From: JBFLVU01 sp964589625
GTDB lineage: Bacteria > Acidobacteriota > UBA4820 > DSQY01
Direction of reading: 5' to 3'
DNA length: 64,000 nt
NCBI GenBank assembly: GCA_964589625.1
Contig: CAZPSH010000016.1
Span: 1 to 64,000 of the forward strand
In this document: positions 45,082 to 53,123 of the stretch, piece after piece
Numbering within the stretch: the first letter of the stretch is position 1
Layout of the letters: the number at the start of each line of letters is the position of its first letter
The notes under the pieces: model-generated
The model's input: only the letters and a program-made list of their open reading frames with translations
Databases searched by the model: none
Told to the model about the DNA's origin: nothing
Made by a program: the position numbers and the translations under genes

Positions 45082-45110
45082 AAAGTAAGTAAATACTCAC
45101 GAAAAAGCAA
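45082..45110 (-). promoter_or_regulatory. promoter and candidate operator of the acyl-CoA dehydrogenase gene
   Basis: On the minus strand TTGCTT (45105-45110), 17-base spacer, TACTTT (45082-45087). The 16-bp near-palindrome GTAAGTAAATACTCAC at 45085-45100 (7-base arms, one mismatch, 2-base centre) fills the spacer and overlaps the -10. Such a site would suit a TetR-type fatty-acid regulator, but no such gene is in the window. Confidence 0.55.
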
Positions 45111-45223
45111 GTCCCCCTGGCGGGCCCCGTCGAGAAACCGACCCGGTTACGTTCTGGGGGGCCCTGCATCATTGATCCCCTGAGCGCCCGGCATCACCGG
45201 GCCCCTTTCGAGGAGATTGCCCC

Positions 45224-45619
45224 ATGGAACTCACCGTTACCTTCCCAGGAGGAAAGCGCGTGGACGCCCAGTTCCTCCAACACACCATCCGAACCGACCA
45301 GTCCGTCGAATCGGGCGGGGAGGGATCCGCCCCCGAGCCCTTTCTGCTCTTCCTGTCCTCCATCGCCACCTGCGCGGGCATCTACGTCCTCTCTTTCTGC
45401 CGAAGCCGGGGGCTGCCCACAGAGTCCCTCTCCCTGACGCAGACCGCGGATTTCCACCCCGCGACGGGCCGGCTCGAGAGGGTGGGCCTCGATATCCGCG
45501 TCCCACCTGAATTCCCGGAGAAGTACCGCGGAGCCCTCGTGCGCGCCGCGGACATGTGCGCCGTCAAGAAGGCACTCCAGGACCCGCCCGCCTTTGAGGT
45601 CCGAACCTCGGCCTCCTGA
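45224..45619 (+). CDS. OsmC/Ohr family protein
   Basis: A 131-residue cytoplasmic protein of the OsmC superfamily, which reduces organic hydroperoxides with two cysteines. C50 (SSIATCAGIYVLSF) and C112 (AADMCAVKKAL) occupy the two expected positions on the central helix and the later helix. GAGGAGATTGCCCC precedes the ATG. It resembles the YhfA-like subgroup of stand-alone OsmC proteins rather than Ohr proper. It is divergent from the acyl-CoA dehydrogenase gene. True peroxidase activity is inferred from the paired cysteines. Confidence 0.88.
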   Translation: MELTVTFPGGKRVDAQFLQHTIRTDQSVESGGEGSAPEPFLLFLSSIATCAGIYVLSFCRSRGLPTESLSLTQTADFHPATGRLERVGLDIRVPPEFPEKYRGALVRAADMCAVKKALQDPPAFEVRTSAS

Positions 45620-45711
45620 CCGCCCCCCCTCCCCGTGGTATCCTCGACCCCTCGGGGTCCCCTTCCCCTTCGGGAAGCGGGGCCCCGGGATTCCTTTTCC
45701 GGAGGACCGCC

Positions 45712-47022
45712 ATGATCGCCCGAACCGCCCTCGTCGCCCTCACCGCCACCTTCGTCCTCGCCGCCCCCTTTGCCGCCCCTCCCCCCAAGGACCGGGGCCA
45801 GTACCGACCCGCCGTGAAGGATCCCGTCCTCAAGGAACTGGAGGAGGCGAACGCCGCGGCGGACGAGGCCTCCGCGAAGGCCACGAGCGACATCCTCGAG
45901 GTCCGGGACCTGGAAAAGAAGGCGAGGGAGGCATCGCGGCGCGATTTCCGCGTGGACTTGTCCGGACTGAGACGTCCCCGGGGACCGGAAGATTTTTCCG
46001 CTCGGGCATGGACCTTTCCGCCGGTGGCCCAGTACCTCACGGGAACCTGCTGGTCCTTCGCGACGACCTCCTTTTTCGAGTCCGAAATCAAGCGGTTGTC
46101 GGGCCGCGAGATCAAGCTTTCGGAGCTCTGGTCCGTCTACCACGAGTACCTGGACAAGGCCAGGCGCCACGTCGCCACCCGGGGCCGCTCGGTCTTCGAG
46201 GAGGGATCCGAATCGGAGGCCATCCCCCGGCTATGGAAGACCTACGGCGTCGTTCCCGAGTCGGCCTACCGGGGCGTCCTCGCTTCGGACGGGCGCCACA
46301 ACCACGCCCGCATGATGGAGGAGATGAAGGCCTACTTCGCCTACTGCGAGGCCAACAATTTCTGGGACGAGAACCAGGTCCTTTCCGCCGTCCGCGGAAT
46401 CCTGGACAAGCACCTGGGACGCCCGCCCGAGAGGTTCGACTATGAGGGACGCTCCCACACTCCCCAATCCTTCCTGAAGGATGTGGCGGCTCTCGACATG
46501 GACGCTTACGCCAGCTTCGTCTCCACCTCCGCGCATCCCTTTTTCACTCTCTGCGAGCTGGACGCCGAGGACAATTGGTGGCGGGCCGATACCTACGTGA
46601 ACCTCCCCCTCGACGAGTGGTACGCCCTTCTCGTCCGCGCGGCGGAGGCGGGCTCCACGGTGGCCATCGGCGGCGACACCAGCGAGCCGGGGTACGACGG
46701 CTGGAACAAGGTGGCCGTGGTCCCCTCCTTCGACGTGGCCCCGGGGTACCTCGACCAGGATGCCCGGGAGATGCGCATGGCCGAGGGCTCCACCACGGAC
46801 GACCACGGGATCCACCTCGTCGGGTACACCCGACGGGACGGGGCCGACTGGTTCCTGATCAAGGACTCGGCGCGCGCCGCCCGGAAGGCCCCGCCCGAGG
46901 GCTGGCTTTTCTACCGGGGCGACTACGTGAAGCTCAAGATGCTCTCCTACATGCTCCACCGGGACTTCGCCAAGGACGTGCTGGCCAAGGTGCAGCGGCG
47001 GGATTCCGGGATGCCGAAATGA
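45712..47022 (+). CDS. exported papain-fold (C1, bleomycin-hydrolase-like) cysteine peptidase
   Basis: A 436-residue protein with signal peptide MIARTALVALTATFVLAAPF and a charged linker (about 25-80, coiled coil). The active-site Cys is C113 in the motif LTGTCWSFATTSFFESE, with the Gln of the oxyanion hole just before (VAQYLTG). The catalytic His is H365 in DDHGIHLVGY. The third residue, normally Asn in a KNSW motif, is Asp here (D385 in FLIKDSARAA). LSELWSVYHEYLDKARRH and the large insertion between Cys and His fit C1B/bleomycin-hydrolase-like enzymes. It is followed by a hairpin terminator. Secreted C1 enzymes degrade peptides; activity with Asp385 is uncertain. Confidence 0.85.
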   Translation: MIARTALVALTATFVLAAPFAAPPPKDRGQYRPAVKDPVLKELEEANAAADEASAKATSDILEVRDLEKKAREASRRDFRVDLSGLRRPRGPEDFSARAWTFPPVAQYLTGTCWSFATTSFFESEIKRLSGREIKLSELWSVYHEYLDKARRHVATRGRSVFEEGSESEAIPRLWKTYGVVPESAYRGVLASDGRHNHARMMEEMKAYFAYCEANNFWDENQVLSAVRGILDKHLGRPPERFDYEGRSHTPQSFLKDVAALDMDAYASFVSTSAHPFFTLCELDAEDNWWRADTYVNLPLDEWYALLVRAAEAGSTVAIGGDTSEPGYDGWNKVAVVPSFDVAPGYLDQDAREMRMAEGSTTDDHGIHLVGYTRRDGADWFLIKDSARAARKAPPEGWLFYRGDYVKLKMLSYMLHRDFAKDVLAKVQRRDSGMPK

Positions 47023-47035
47023 GGGGATTCCGAAA

Positions 47036-47068
47036 GAAGGGGAGGCCGCGCTCGGGCGGCTCCCCTTC
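47036..47068 (+). terminator. hairpin terminator of the C1 peptidase gene
   Basis: A 13-bp stem with one bulged G (47036-47049 with 47056-47068) and a 6-base loop, 14 bases after the stop codon. No T run follows (GATGTTCC), so it may be partial. Confidence 0.6.
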
Positions 47069-47127
47069 GATGTTCCGATGGGCCCTCCCCTCCGCCTGAT
47101 CCGATCCCCCCCCGATTTTGGCTTCGT

Positions 47128-47157
47128 TTGACACGCCCCGACGGGCGCTCCGATAAT
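47128..47157 (+). promoter_or_regulatory. sigma70-type promoter of the pseudokinase-TonB gene
   Basis: TTGACA (47128-47133), 18-base spacer, GATAAT (47152-47157). This is the closest match to the consensus promoter in the window. The predicted start is near 47164, about 20 bases before the ATG at 47184. Confidence 0.8.
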
Positions 47158-47183
47158 GGCCCCCGAAGACAGGGGGTGCATTC

Positions 47184-49046
47184 ATGGACGTGGAGCTGTT
47201 CGCCAACCACATTCTTGGAGAGTCGGTCTCCGCCACCGTAGCGGGGTCCGTTTTAAAGGCCCTTCCCGCCGAAGGAAACCCCGAAGTCCGCCTCGTCCAC
47301 CGCCTGCCCGCCGCCGTCGCGGAGACGCCCGAGGCCGAGCGGGTGGTCCTGAAGAATGCCCGGGACTGGGGCAAGGTGCGCGACCTGAGGGCCCTCAACC
47401 TCCTGGAAGCGGGGCGCGAGGGCAAGACCTCCCTCTATGCCGTCACGGAGTACCACCAGGGGCGCCTGCTCAGCGACATCCTGGACCGCCTCCGCCACGA
47501 AGGGCTCCCCCTCGCACCGGACCAGGCCGTCTACCTGGCGGAACGCACAGCCGGAGCCCTTCTCTCCCTCGCCGAACAAGGGATAACGGCCGGCGGGCTG
47601 TCGCCGGACCGCGTCTCGGTGAGCTTCGAAGGCGAGGTCAAGCTCCTCCCCACCCTGCTCAAGGACCTCCAGACCACGCCGCTCCTCAAGGATCCCGCCT
47701 TCGACGCCTACTGGCGATATCTTCCGCCCGCCCAGGCGGGCGGGAAGAGCGCCAAGGCCGCCGCGGACATCTACTCGGTGGGGGCCTTGCTCTTCGAGTT
47801 CCTCTGCCGGGAACCCTTCCGCCCCGCACTCTCCGAGCCCTTCGATCCGGCCTCCCGCCTCGAGGAGGGCCGCCGGGGCCTGGACGGCGCCGATCCACTC
47901 CCCGACAACCTTCATCGCATTCTGAAGGGAAGCCTCCTTCAGGACGGCCCCGAGGCCTACGGGGACCTCAAGGTTCTGAAGGCGGACCTGGACCAGCTGA
48001 TCACCTCCGGAGAGTACAGCCCCACGACCTTCAACATCGCCTTCCTTATGCACTCCCTGTACCGCGGCGAAGACGAAGCCGAGGATTCGGCCGACAAGGC
48101 CTTCGCCGCCTTAGACCGGGCTCCCTTTCGACGGGAGGAGGCGCCGCCGCCTGCCCCCGTGCCTGCCGCCGCCTCTGCCGCCTCCGAGCCGAAGGATTTT
48201 CCGTCCTCCTTCACGCTCCCGTCTGAGGAGCCGGCGGAAAGCCCCCTCGCGTCCCGAAAGAACCTCCTCGTCGCCGCGGGAATCGCCGCCGTCGCCGTCC
48301 TGCTCGCCCTGGTACTCTTTCTCGTTCTGAGGCCCAAGGGTCCCTCCGAAGAGCAGATCCGGGCCCAGCAGCAGATGGCCGACCTGGAAAAGGAGCGGGC
48401 CCAATTCAAGGCCCAGCAGGAGGAGATGGCCGCCAAGCTGAAGGCCCTGGAGGACGAGAAAGCCGCCCTCCAGCAGCAGGTCACCAAGGCCACCACGGCG
48501 GACGAGAAGGTGCGGGCCCAAAAGGCCCTGGAGGAAACCCAGAACCGCCTCAAGGCCCAGCAGGAAGAACAGAAGCGCCTGGCCGCCGAAAAGGTCATGC
48601 CGGCCGAGCCGACTCCGGCGGCTTCCGCCCCGTCCGAAGCTTCCGGTCCTGCGGAAAGCGCCCCTCCGACGGCCGAAGCCGCCCTCGGCTCCGCCCTGGA
48701 GGCCCCCTCGGAGTCCGCGCCGGCCCCACCGCCGGCCGCAAAAGTACAGGCGGGCGACTTCGTGGAACTCTGGGCCGTGGACATCAAGCCCAAGCAGACC
48801 AACCAACTCCAGTTGGACGTCACGAGCCCCGCCCGCCAGAATCGGCTGACGGGGACCTTCTACGTGGAGGTGAGCGTGAACGAATCGGGCGTCGTCACCG
48901 ACGCCAAGGTCGTCCGCGGACCCGTGCCCGACTACGGCATGAACGACGCCTGTCGGCGGGCGAGCATGAAGCTCCGCTACTCCCCCGCCCTCAAGGACGG
49001 AGTCCCCGTGAAGACCAAGGTCACGTTTCCGATCGTGATGAAGTAA
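47184..49046 (+). CDS. pseudokinase - TM - coiled coil - TonB C-terminal domain fusion
   Basis: A 620-residue membrane protein. AGGGGG precedes the start. Residues 1-280 look like a protein-kinase fold that has lost its catalytic residues: where the HRD loop should be there is ITAGGLSPDRVSVSFEGEVK (about 135-154), no DFG follows (KLLPTLL), while the C-lobe ADIYSVGALLFEFLCREPFR (about 194-213) is well kept. A Pro/Ala linker leads to one TM helix (about 362-387, NLLVAAGIAAVAVLLALVLF). A long Glu/Gln/Lys coiled coil (about 392-475) follows, then an Ala/Pro/Ser-rich spacer, and a TonB_C domain (about 535-620, GTFYVEVSVNESGVVTDAKV to the end). TonB domains touch outer-membrane receptors. The kinase-like part is cytoplasmic by topology, so a signal- or nucleotide-controlled envelope energiser is possible. 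Confidence 0.85.
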   Translation: MDVELFANHILGESVSATVAGSVLKALPAEGNPEVRLVHRLPAAVAETPEAERVVLKNARDWGKVRDLRALNLLEAGREGKTSLYAVTEYHQGRLLSDILDRLRHEGLPLAPDQAVYLAERTAGALLSLAEQGITAGGLSPDRVSVSFEGEVKLLPTLLKDLQTTPLLKDPAFDAYWRYLPPAQAGGKSAKAAADIYSVGALLFEFLCREPFRPALSEPFDPASRLEEGRRGLDGADPLPDNLHRILKGSLLQDGPEAYGDLKVLKADLDQLITSGEYSPTTFNIAFLMHSLYRGEDEAEDSADKAFAALDRAPFRREEAPPPAPVPAAASAASEPKDFPSSFTLPSEEPAESPLASRKNLLVAAGIAAVAVLLALVLFLVLRPKGPSEEQIRAQQQMADLEKERAQFKAQQEEMAAKLKALEDEKAALQQQVTKATTADEKVRAQKALEETQNRLKAQQEEQKRLAAEKVMPAEPTPAASAPSEASGPAESAPPTAEAALGSALEAPSESAPAPPPAAKVQAGDFVELWAVDIKPKQTNQLQLDVTSPARQNRLTGTFYVEVSVNESGVVTDAKVVRGPVPDYGMNDACRRASMKLRYSPALKDGVPVKTKVTFPIVMK

Positions 49047-49127
49047 GCGAGTTCGACCGGACGGCGCGCACGCTCGGGCGCCGTTTCCAACGGGCCCCTT
49101 CCCTCAGGTGCCCGGCGCGTGTCTTCG

Positions 49128-49160
49128 AAAAAAGGACGGGAGGCCCGAAGACCTCCCGTC
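49128..49160 (-). terminator. Rho-independent terminator of the PKD protein gene
   Basis: On the minus strand a 9-bp stem GACGGGAGG/CCTCCCGTC with an 8-base loop, followed by CTTTTTTCG (six T). It lies 25 bases after the stop codon at 49185. On the plus strand the tail is TTGTCTT, so it may also end the convergent TonB-fusion transcript. Confidence 0.85.
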
Positions 49161-49184
49161 TTGTCTTCGTCAAGGGCGCGCCGG

Positions 49185-51932
49185 TCAGCGCGTGAAGGCG
49201 GCGCTGTTGGAGATCCCTCCGTCGGGGTTGACCACCGTGATCAGGACGGGCACCCCCTTCGGCAACATGGCCTTTAGCAGGTTCCCTCCCTTGACCAGGA
49301 CCATGTTGCTGCCCTTGTAGACGGTCAGGGGCGCATTCGCGCCGTTGATCTTCACGACGCACCCGGTTTGGAGGCCGCTCCCGTAGACCTTGAGGCGGAA
49401 GGGGTTTTGAAGGGCCTGGACCCGGCCGTCGAGGACGGGGTTGCCCAGCGTGATCGAGACCGTCTCGGACACAGCCGAGCGCCCGAGGCTGTCGAACACC
49501 ATGGCGTACACGCTGAAGGTCCCGTTGAGGCCGGCGCTGTTCCAGACCAACCCGTAGCTGGGGCCCGTGAAGGAAGAGCCAAGGAGCGCGCCGTTCACGA
49601 AGTAATCCACCCGCGTGACCGCCACGTCGTCGTACACCACGCTTTGCAGGTTGACGGTGCCGCCGTAGAAGCCGCCGTCCGCGGGGGACACGAGGCGGAT
49701 GCTGGGGGCCTCGAGGACGGTGACGGTCAAGTGGGAGTCGGTGGCCGAGTAGGTCGTTCCGCAGGCATCCTCCGCCGTGACGGTGAGGGAGACCGTGTAG
49801 ACCCCGACGGAGTCGTAGATGTGCTGGGGCGTAGAGGAGTTGGCCGTCGTTCCGTCGCCGAAATCCCACGCGTACGTGAAGGGCGGTGAGGCGCCCGAAA
49901 CGCTGCTCGTGAAGTTCACGGCCAGGGGCGGGAAGCCCTGAATCGTGCTGGCCCCCGTGGCGACGGCCAGGTGGAGGGGCGCCACGACCACCACGTCCAC
50001 TTTGGTGGAGCCCGTGCTCCCGAGGGAGTCCTCCACCGTCACGGTGACCTCGTAGGTTCCCGCCGAGATGAAGTTGTGGCAGGGCTTCTCGTCGATGCTG
50101 TTGGTGCCGTCGTCGAAATCCCAGTAGTAGGTGTAGGGAGGAACTCCACCCGCGGGAGTTCCCTCAAAGCAGACCGAGAGGGGCGCCGTGCCGCAGGAGA
50201 GGTCGCTCGTGGCCGCCACCGCCACGGCGCCGTAGGCCGTGATCCCAAGGGTGGAAGTAACGCTGTGCCCACAACTGTCCTCCACCGTGAGGCTCAGCGT
50301 GTAATCGCCCGGATCGACCCAGGTATGCTGGTCGTGGTCCGCCACGCTGTGGGGCTCCATGTCGCCGAAGTCCCAGTCGTAGGTGTAGGGAGGCAACCCG
50401 CCCGTGACCACGCTGGAGACGTTGGAGGTGAGTGGGGCCGGCCCGGCGACCGTCGTGGACGCGATGGCCACTTCCAGGGTCGGCACCGTCTGGATCTGCA
50501 CCGTTCCCGTCCCGGTTCGGCCCAGGGAGTCGGTCACCGTCACCGTGGCAGTGAAGGTCCCCACCGTCAGGTAGCTGTGGCTCGGGTTGGCGATGGTGTC
50601 CCCCGGCGTTCCGTCCCCGAAATTCCACGAGTAGGTGTACGGCGGCAGGCCGCCCTCGGCCGAGGCGTCGAAAATCACGTTCAGCGGCGCGTATCCGCAC
50701 GCCCGGTTCGCCGTCGCCGTCACCACGATGGGATAGACGGCGACGGGAATGGGTGTGGCCGTGGCGGTGGCCGGCGGAACGCAGCTGTCGGTCACGGTGA
50801 GAACCGCCGTGTAGCTGCCCGGGTCCGCGTAGGTGTGCAGGACGTTGCCCGACGTCGCCGTCTCTCCGTCGCCGAAGTCCCACGAGTAGTTGTAAGGCCC
50901 CGTGCCTCCCGTGACGGAACTCGTGAAGAACACGGTGAAGGGGGCGAATCCGTCGGTGCGGCTCGCCGAGGAGGTGACGGCGAGGGGCGGCGTGATGATG
51001 ACCTGGATGTGGTCGTCCGTGTAGGTGTTGCTCAGGGCGTCGGTCACGGTCATGGCCACGGTGTAGGTCCCCGCCGTCGTGAACACGTGGCAGGGAGCCT
51101 GCCCGGCCACCACCGCCGTGCCGTCTCCGAAGTTCCAGGAGTACGTGTACGGGGCCATGCCGCCCTGGGCCGTACCGGTGAAGCAGACCTCCGTGTTGGG
51201 GGGGCCGCACGTGCGCGTGGCCGTGGCGTTGCCCGTCACGTTGAGCTGGGTCACCGTGACGACGATGTGGGTGTCGGTCACCACGCTGGTGGGGTCGCAC
51301 GCGTCGGTCACGGTGAGCGTCACGTAATAGATGCCCGGCAGATTGTAGGCGTGCTGGGTGGCCCAGTCGTAACAGTGGTCCGAGCCGTCCCCGAAGTCCC
51401 AGTCGTAGAAATAGGGAGGCACGCCTCCCGAGACGTTTCCGCACCCGTCATTGAACTGTACGAGAAGCGGCGCCGGACCGCTCGTCACGTCGGCGCAGAT
51501 GTTCACCGCCAGCTCCTGGGTGGAGATGAGGATGGCCCCGATCGCCGTATCGCCGTTGGTGTCCGTGATGGACACACCCACGATGTACTGCGTATCGGGC
51601 GTCATGAAGGCGTGACAGGGCAGGGGGTCATCGAAGTTCGGCGTCGGGTAGGTCCCGTCCCCGAAATCCCAGTTGTACGACCACGGGATGGCCTCCGGAT
51701 CGAGGTCCGGGGAGGTCGCCTCGAAGCAGACGTTGAGGGGGGCCGGCCCACAGGTTTGGTTGGCCGTGATCTCGGCCTCCAGGGGTTGAGCCGCCGCCGG
51801 CAGGGACACCGCGCCCAGGACTACCGCAGCGAGCAAAAGCCCCGCCGCCCCAGAGAGTTCACGGATCCTCACACCGAGAAGGCCGCCGCCGCGTACGCGC
51901 GGGGAGCCCGACCGCCAATGGGTCCCGATCAT
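49185..51932 (-). CDS. secreted protein with eight PKD domains and an IPT-like C-terminus
   Basis: A 915-residue exported protein. The ATG at 51932 is chosen because GCGAAGGAGGCGGGC precedes it; the frame extends 24 codons upstream without support. After a long Arg-rich n-region comes a signal helix (AAGLLLAAVVLGAVSLPAAA). Eight PKD repeats follow, each about 85 residues, with the strand motif WDFGDG or variants (YNWDFGDGTYP, YDWDFGDGSDH, YSWNFGDGTAV, YSWDFGDGETA, YSWNFGDGTPG, YDWDFGDMEPH, YYWDFDDGTNS, YAWDFGDGTTA). Then an Ig-like domain (RLVSPADGGFYGGTVNL) and an IPT-like domain ending AAFTR, matched in the gene at 36312. PKD domains are spacers or binding modules of surface proteins; no catalytic domain is present. 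Confidence 0.88.
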   Translation of the reverse strand: MIGTHWRSGSPRVRGGGLLGVRIRELSGAAGLLLAAVVLGAVSLPAAAQPLEAEITANQTCGPAPLNVCFEATSPDLDPEAIPWSYNWDFGDGTYPTPNFDDPLPCHAFMTPDTQYIVGVSITDTNGDTAIGAILISTQELAVNICADVTSGPAPLLVQFNDGCGNVSGGVPPYFYDWDFGDGSDHCYDWATQHAYNLPGIYYVTLTVTDACDPTSVVTDTHIVVTVTQLNVTGNATATRTCGPPNTEVCFTGTAQGGMAPYTYSWNFGDGTAVVAGQAPCHVFTTAGTYTVAMTVTDALSNTYTDDHIQVIITPPLAVTSSASRTDGFAPFTVFFTSSVTGGTGPYNYSWDFGDGETATSGNVLHTYADPGSYTAVLTVTDSCVPPATATATPIPVAVYPIVVTATANRACGYAPLNVIFDASAEGGLPPYTYSWNFGDGTPGDTIANPSHSYLTVGTFTATVTVTDSLGRTGTGTVQIQTVPTLEVAIASTTVAGPAPLTSNVSSVVTGGLPPYTYDWDFGDMEPHSVADHDQHTWVDPGDYTLSLTVEDSCGHSVTSTLGITAYGAVAVAATSDLSCGTAPLSVCFEGTPAGGVPPYTYYWDFDDGTNSIDEKPCHNFISAGTYEVTVTVEDSLGSTGSTKVDVVVVAPLHLAVATGASTIQGFPPLAVNFTSSVSGASPPFTYAWDFGDGTTANSSTPQHIYDSVGVYTVSLTVTAEDACGTTYSATDSHLTVTVLEAPSIRLVSPADGGFYGGTVNLQSVVYDDVAVTRVDYFVNGALLGSSFTGPSYGLVWNSAGLNGTFSVYAMVFDSLGRSAVSETVSITLGNPVLDGRVQALQNPFRLKVYGSGLQTGCVVKINGANAPLTVYKGSNMVLVKGGNLLKAMLPKGVPVLITVVNPDGGISNSAAFTR

Positions 51933-52040
51933 GCCCGCCTCCTTCGCTTCCCCGCGCCTCGCGCGCGAGATCGCCGCTTCGAGCGGGAATTCTCCAGAAA
52001 ACACAAACCGCTCGAATCGAATCCCTAAACTACAATTAGC

Positions 52041-52069
52041 AAATTACAACCCTCCGAATCCGGAGTCAA
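52041..52069 (-). promoter_or_regulatory. sigma70-type promoter of the PKD protein gene
   Basis: On the minus strand TTGACT (52064-52069), 17-base spacer, TAATTT (52041-52046). The spacer contains a short dyad CTCCG/CGGAG (52052-52065) that could be an operator. The leader to the ATG at 51932 is about 100 bases. Confidence 0.55.
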
Positions 52070-52168
52070 GTAACCCCGACGGGGAAGGGGCAAACCACGC
52101 CCGAGGTTGCTTACATGAAACGTTATTGAAACGCTCGGCCTCCATGGACCCTGCTTGAAGCAGGAGCC

Positions 52169-52177
52169 TGCTACACT
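52169..52177 (+). promoter_or_regulatory. extended -10 promoter of the lipoate ligase homologue
   Basis: TGCTACACT, an extended -10 element, ends 9 bases before the ATG at 52187, so the transcript would start almost at the start codon. There is no clear -35. Confidence 0.4.
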
Positions 52178-52186
52178 GGATCCGCC

Positions 52187-52993
52187 ATGCGTTCCGCCGA
52201 CGCCCCTCCTTCGGACCTACACACCCTTCGCTTTCGTTGGAGGGAGGGGGGCGATCCCTTCGAGGACCTGGCTCTCGAGGACATTCTCCTCGAGGAGGGA
52301 AGCCGGGGGGCCGTGCTCTGGACCTACGCTTGGTCGAAACCCGTCCTCGTTCTCGGGTACGCCCAGCCGTCCTCGGAAGTGGACCCCGCCCCGTGTCTGC
52401 GCCTGGGCGTCCCGATCCTGCGGCGGATCACGGGCGGCTCGGCCGTGCTTCACGAAGGGGGACGCTCCGTTTCCCTTTCCCTGGCTCTCCCCGCGGACCA
52501 CCTCTGGGCCCGGGGCATCCACACTCTTTACGGAGCATTCGTCTCCGCCGTCGCCGAGGCCCTCGAAGGTCTCGGGGCCGAGGTCCGGCCGTGGAGGCCC
52601 GGTGACGGAACGCCGCGGCGGCGTTCGCCCATCTGCTTCGAGGACCACCGGGGCGAGACCCTTCTGGCAGGAGGGAGAAAGGTCCTCGGCTGCGCCCAAA
52701 CCCGGCGCCGCCGGGCCGTCCTGGTCCACGGGGCACTTCTCTTCGATTTGAACGTCCCCTTCCAGGCCCGCGTCTTCGATGTGGAGCCCGGCAGGATCCT
52801 GGCCGCCATGGGCCCCCTCCCGGCGCGGCCGGGTTTGGGCCCGGCCACCGCCGCCCGCGCCGTGTGCCGCTCGCTCGCGATGGCCCTCGGCGTCCCCGCC
52901 GTGGAGGAGGCCCCTCCCGAACTCACCCCCGCGCTTTCGGCCCGGCGCGGGGATCCAAAATGGGCGATCTCTCCGCAACCGACCGCCCCCTGA
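52187..52993 (+). CDS. lipoate-protein ligase A family protein
   Basis: A 268-residue protein of the BPL/LplA/LipB superfamily, which attaches lipoate (or octanoate) to lipoyl-domain lysines. RRITGGSAVLHEGGRSVS is the family's R-R-x-T-G-G-x-A-V-x-H block, and GRKVLGCAQTRRRRAVLVHG contains the Lys that holds the acyl-adenylate, followed by GALLFDLN. The N-terminal WTYAWSKPVLVLGYAQPSSE matches the substrate-pocket strand. It lacks the separate C-terminal accessory domain of E. coli LplA. Because PDH genes pdhA-pdhB-pdhC-lpdA follow 130 bases downstream on the same strand, its likely target is the E2 at 55243, and GcvH as well. Confidence 0.88.
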   Translation: MRSADAPPSDLHTLRFRWREGGDPFEDLALEDILLEEGSRGAVLWTYAWSKPVLVLGYAQPSSEVDPAPCLRLGVPILRRITGGSAVLHEGGRSVSLSLALPADHLWARGIHTLYGAFVSAVAEALEGLGAEVRPWRPGDGTPRRRSPICFEDHRGETLLAGGRKVLGCAQTRRRRAVLVHGALLFDLNVPFQARVFDVEPGRILAAMGPLPARPGLGPATAARAVCRSLAMALGVPAVEEAPPELTPALSARRGDPKWAISPQPTAP

Positions 52994-53123
52994 TTCCTAC
53001 ACCGAGGCTCTCCCACGGGCTCGGGCAAACGGCAAGGAGTTTGCTTAGGTGAGGGGGGCCCGTTACGCTCTACTCGGGACAGCCCACGGTTCGGACGCAA
53101 GGCGCGGCGCCAAGGAGATCCGC

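Noticed and set aside
49185..51932. LPxTG sortase-anchored surface protein
   Set aside because: The C-terminus ends in an IPT-like domain with no LPxTG motif, hydrophobic helix or positive tail.
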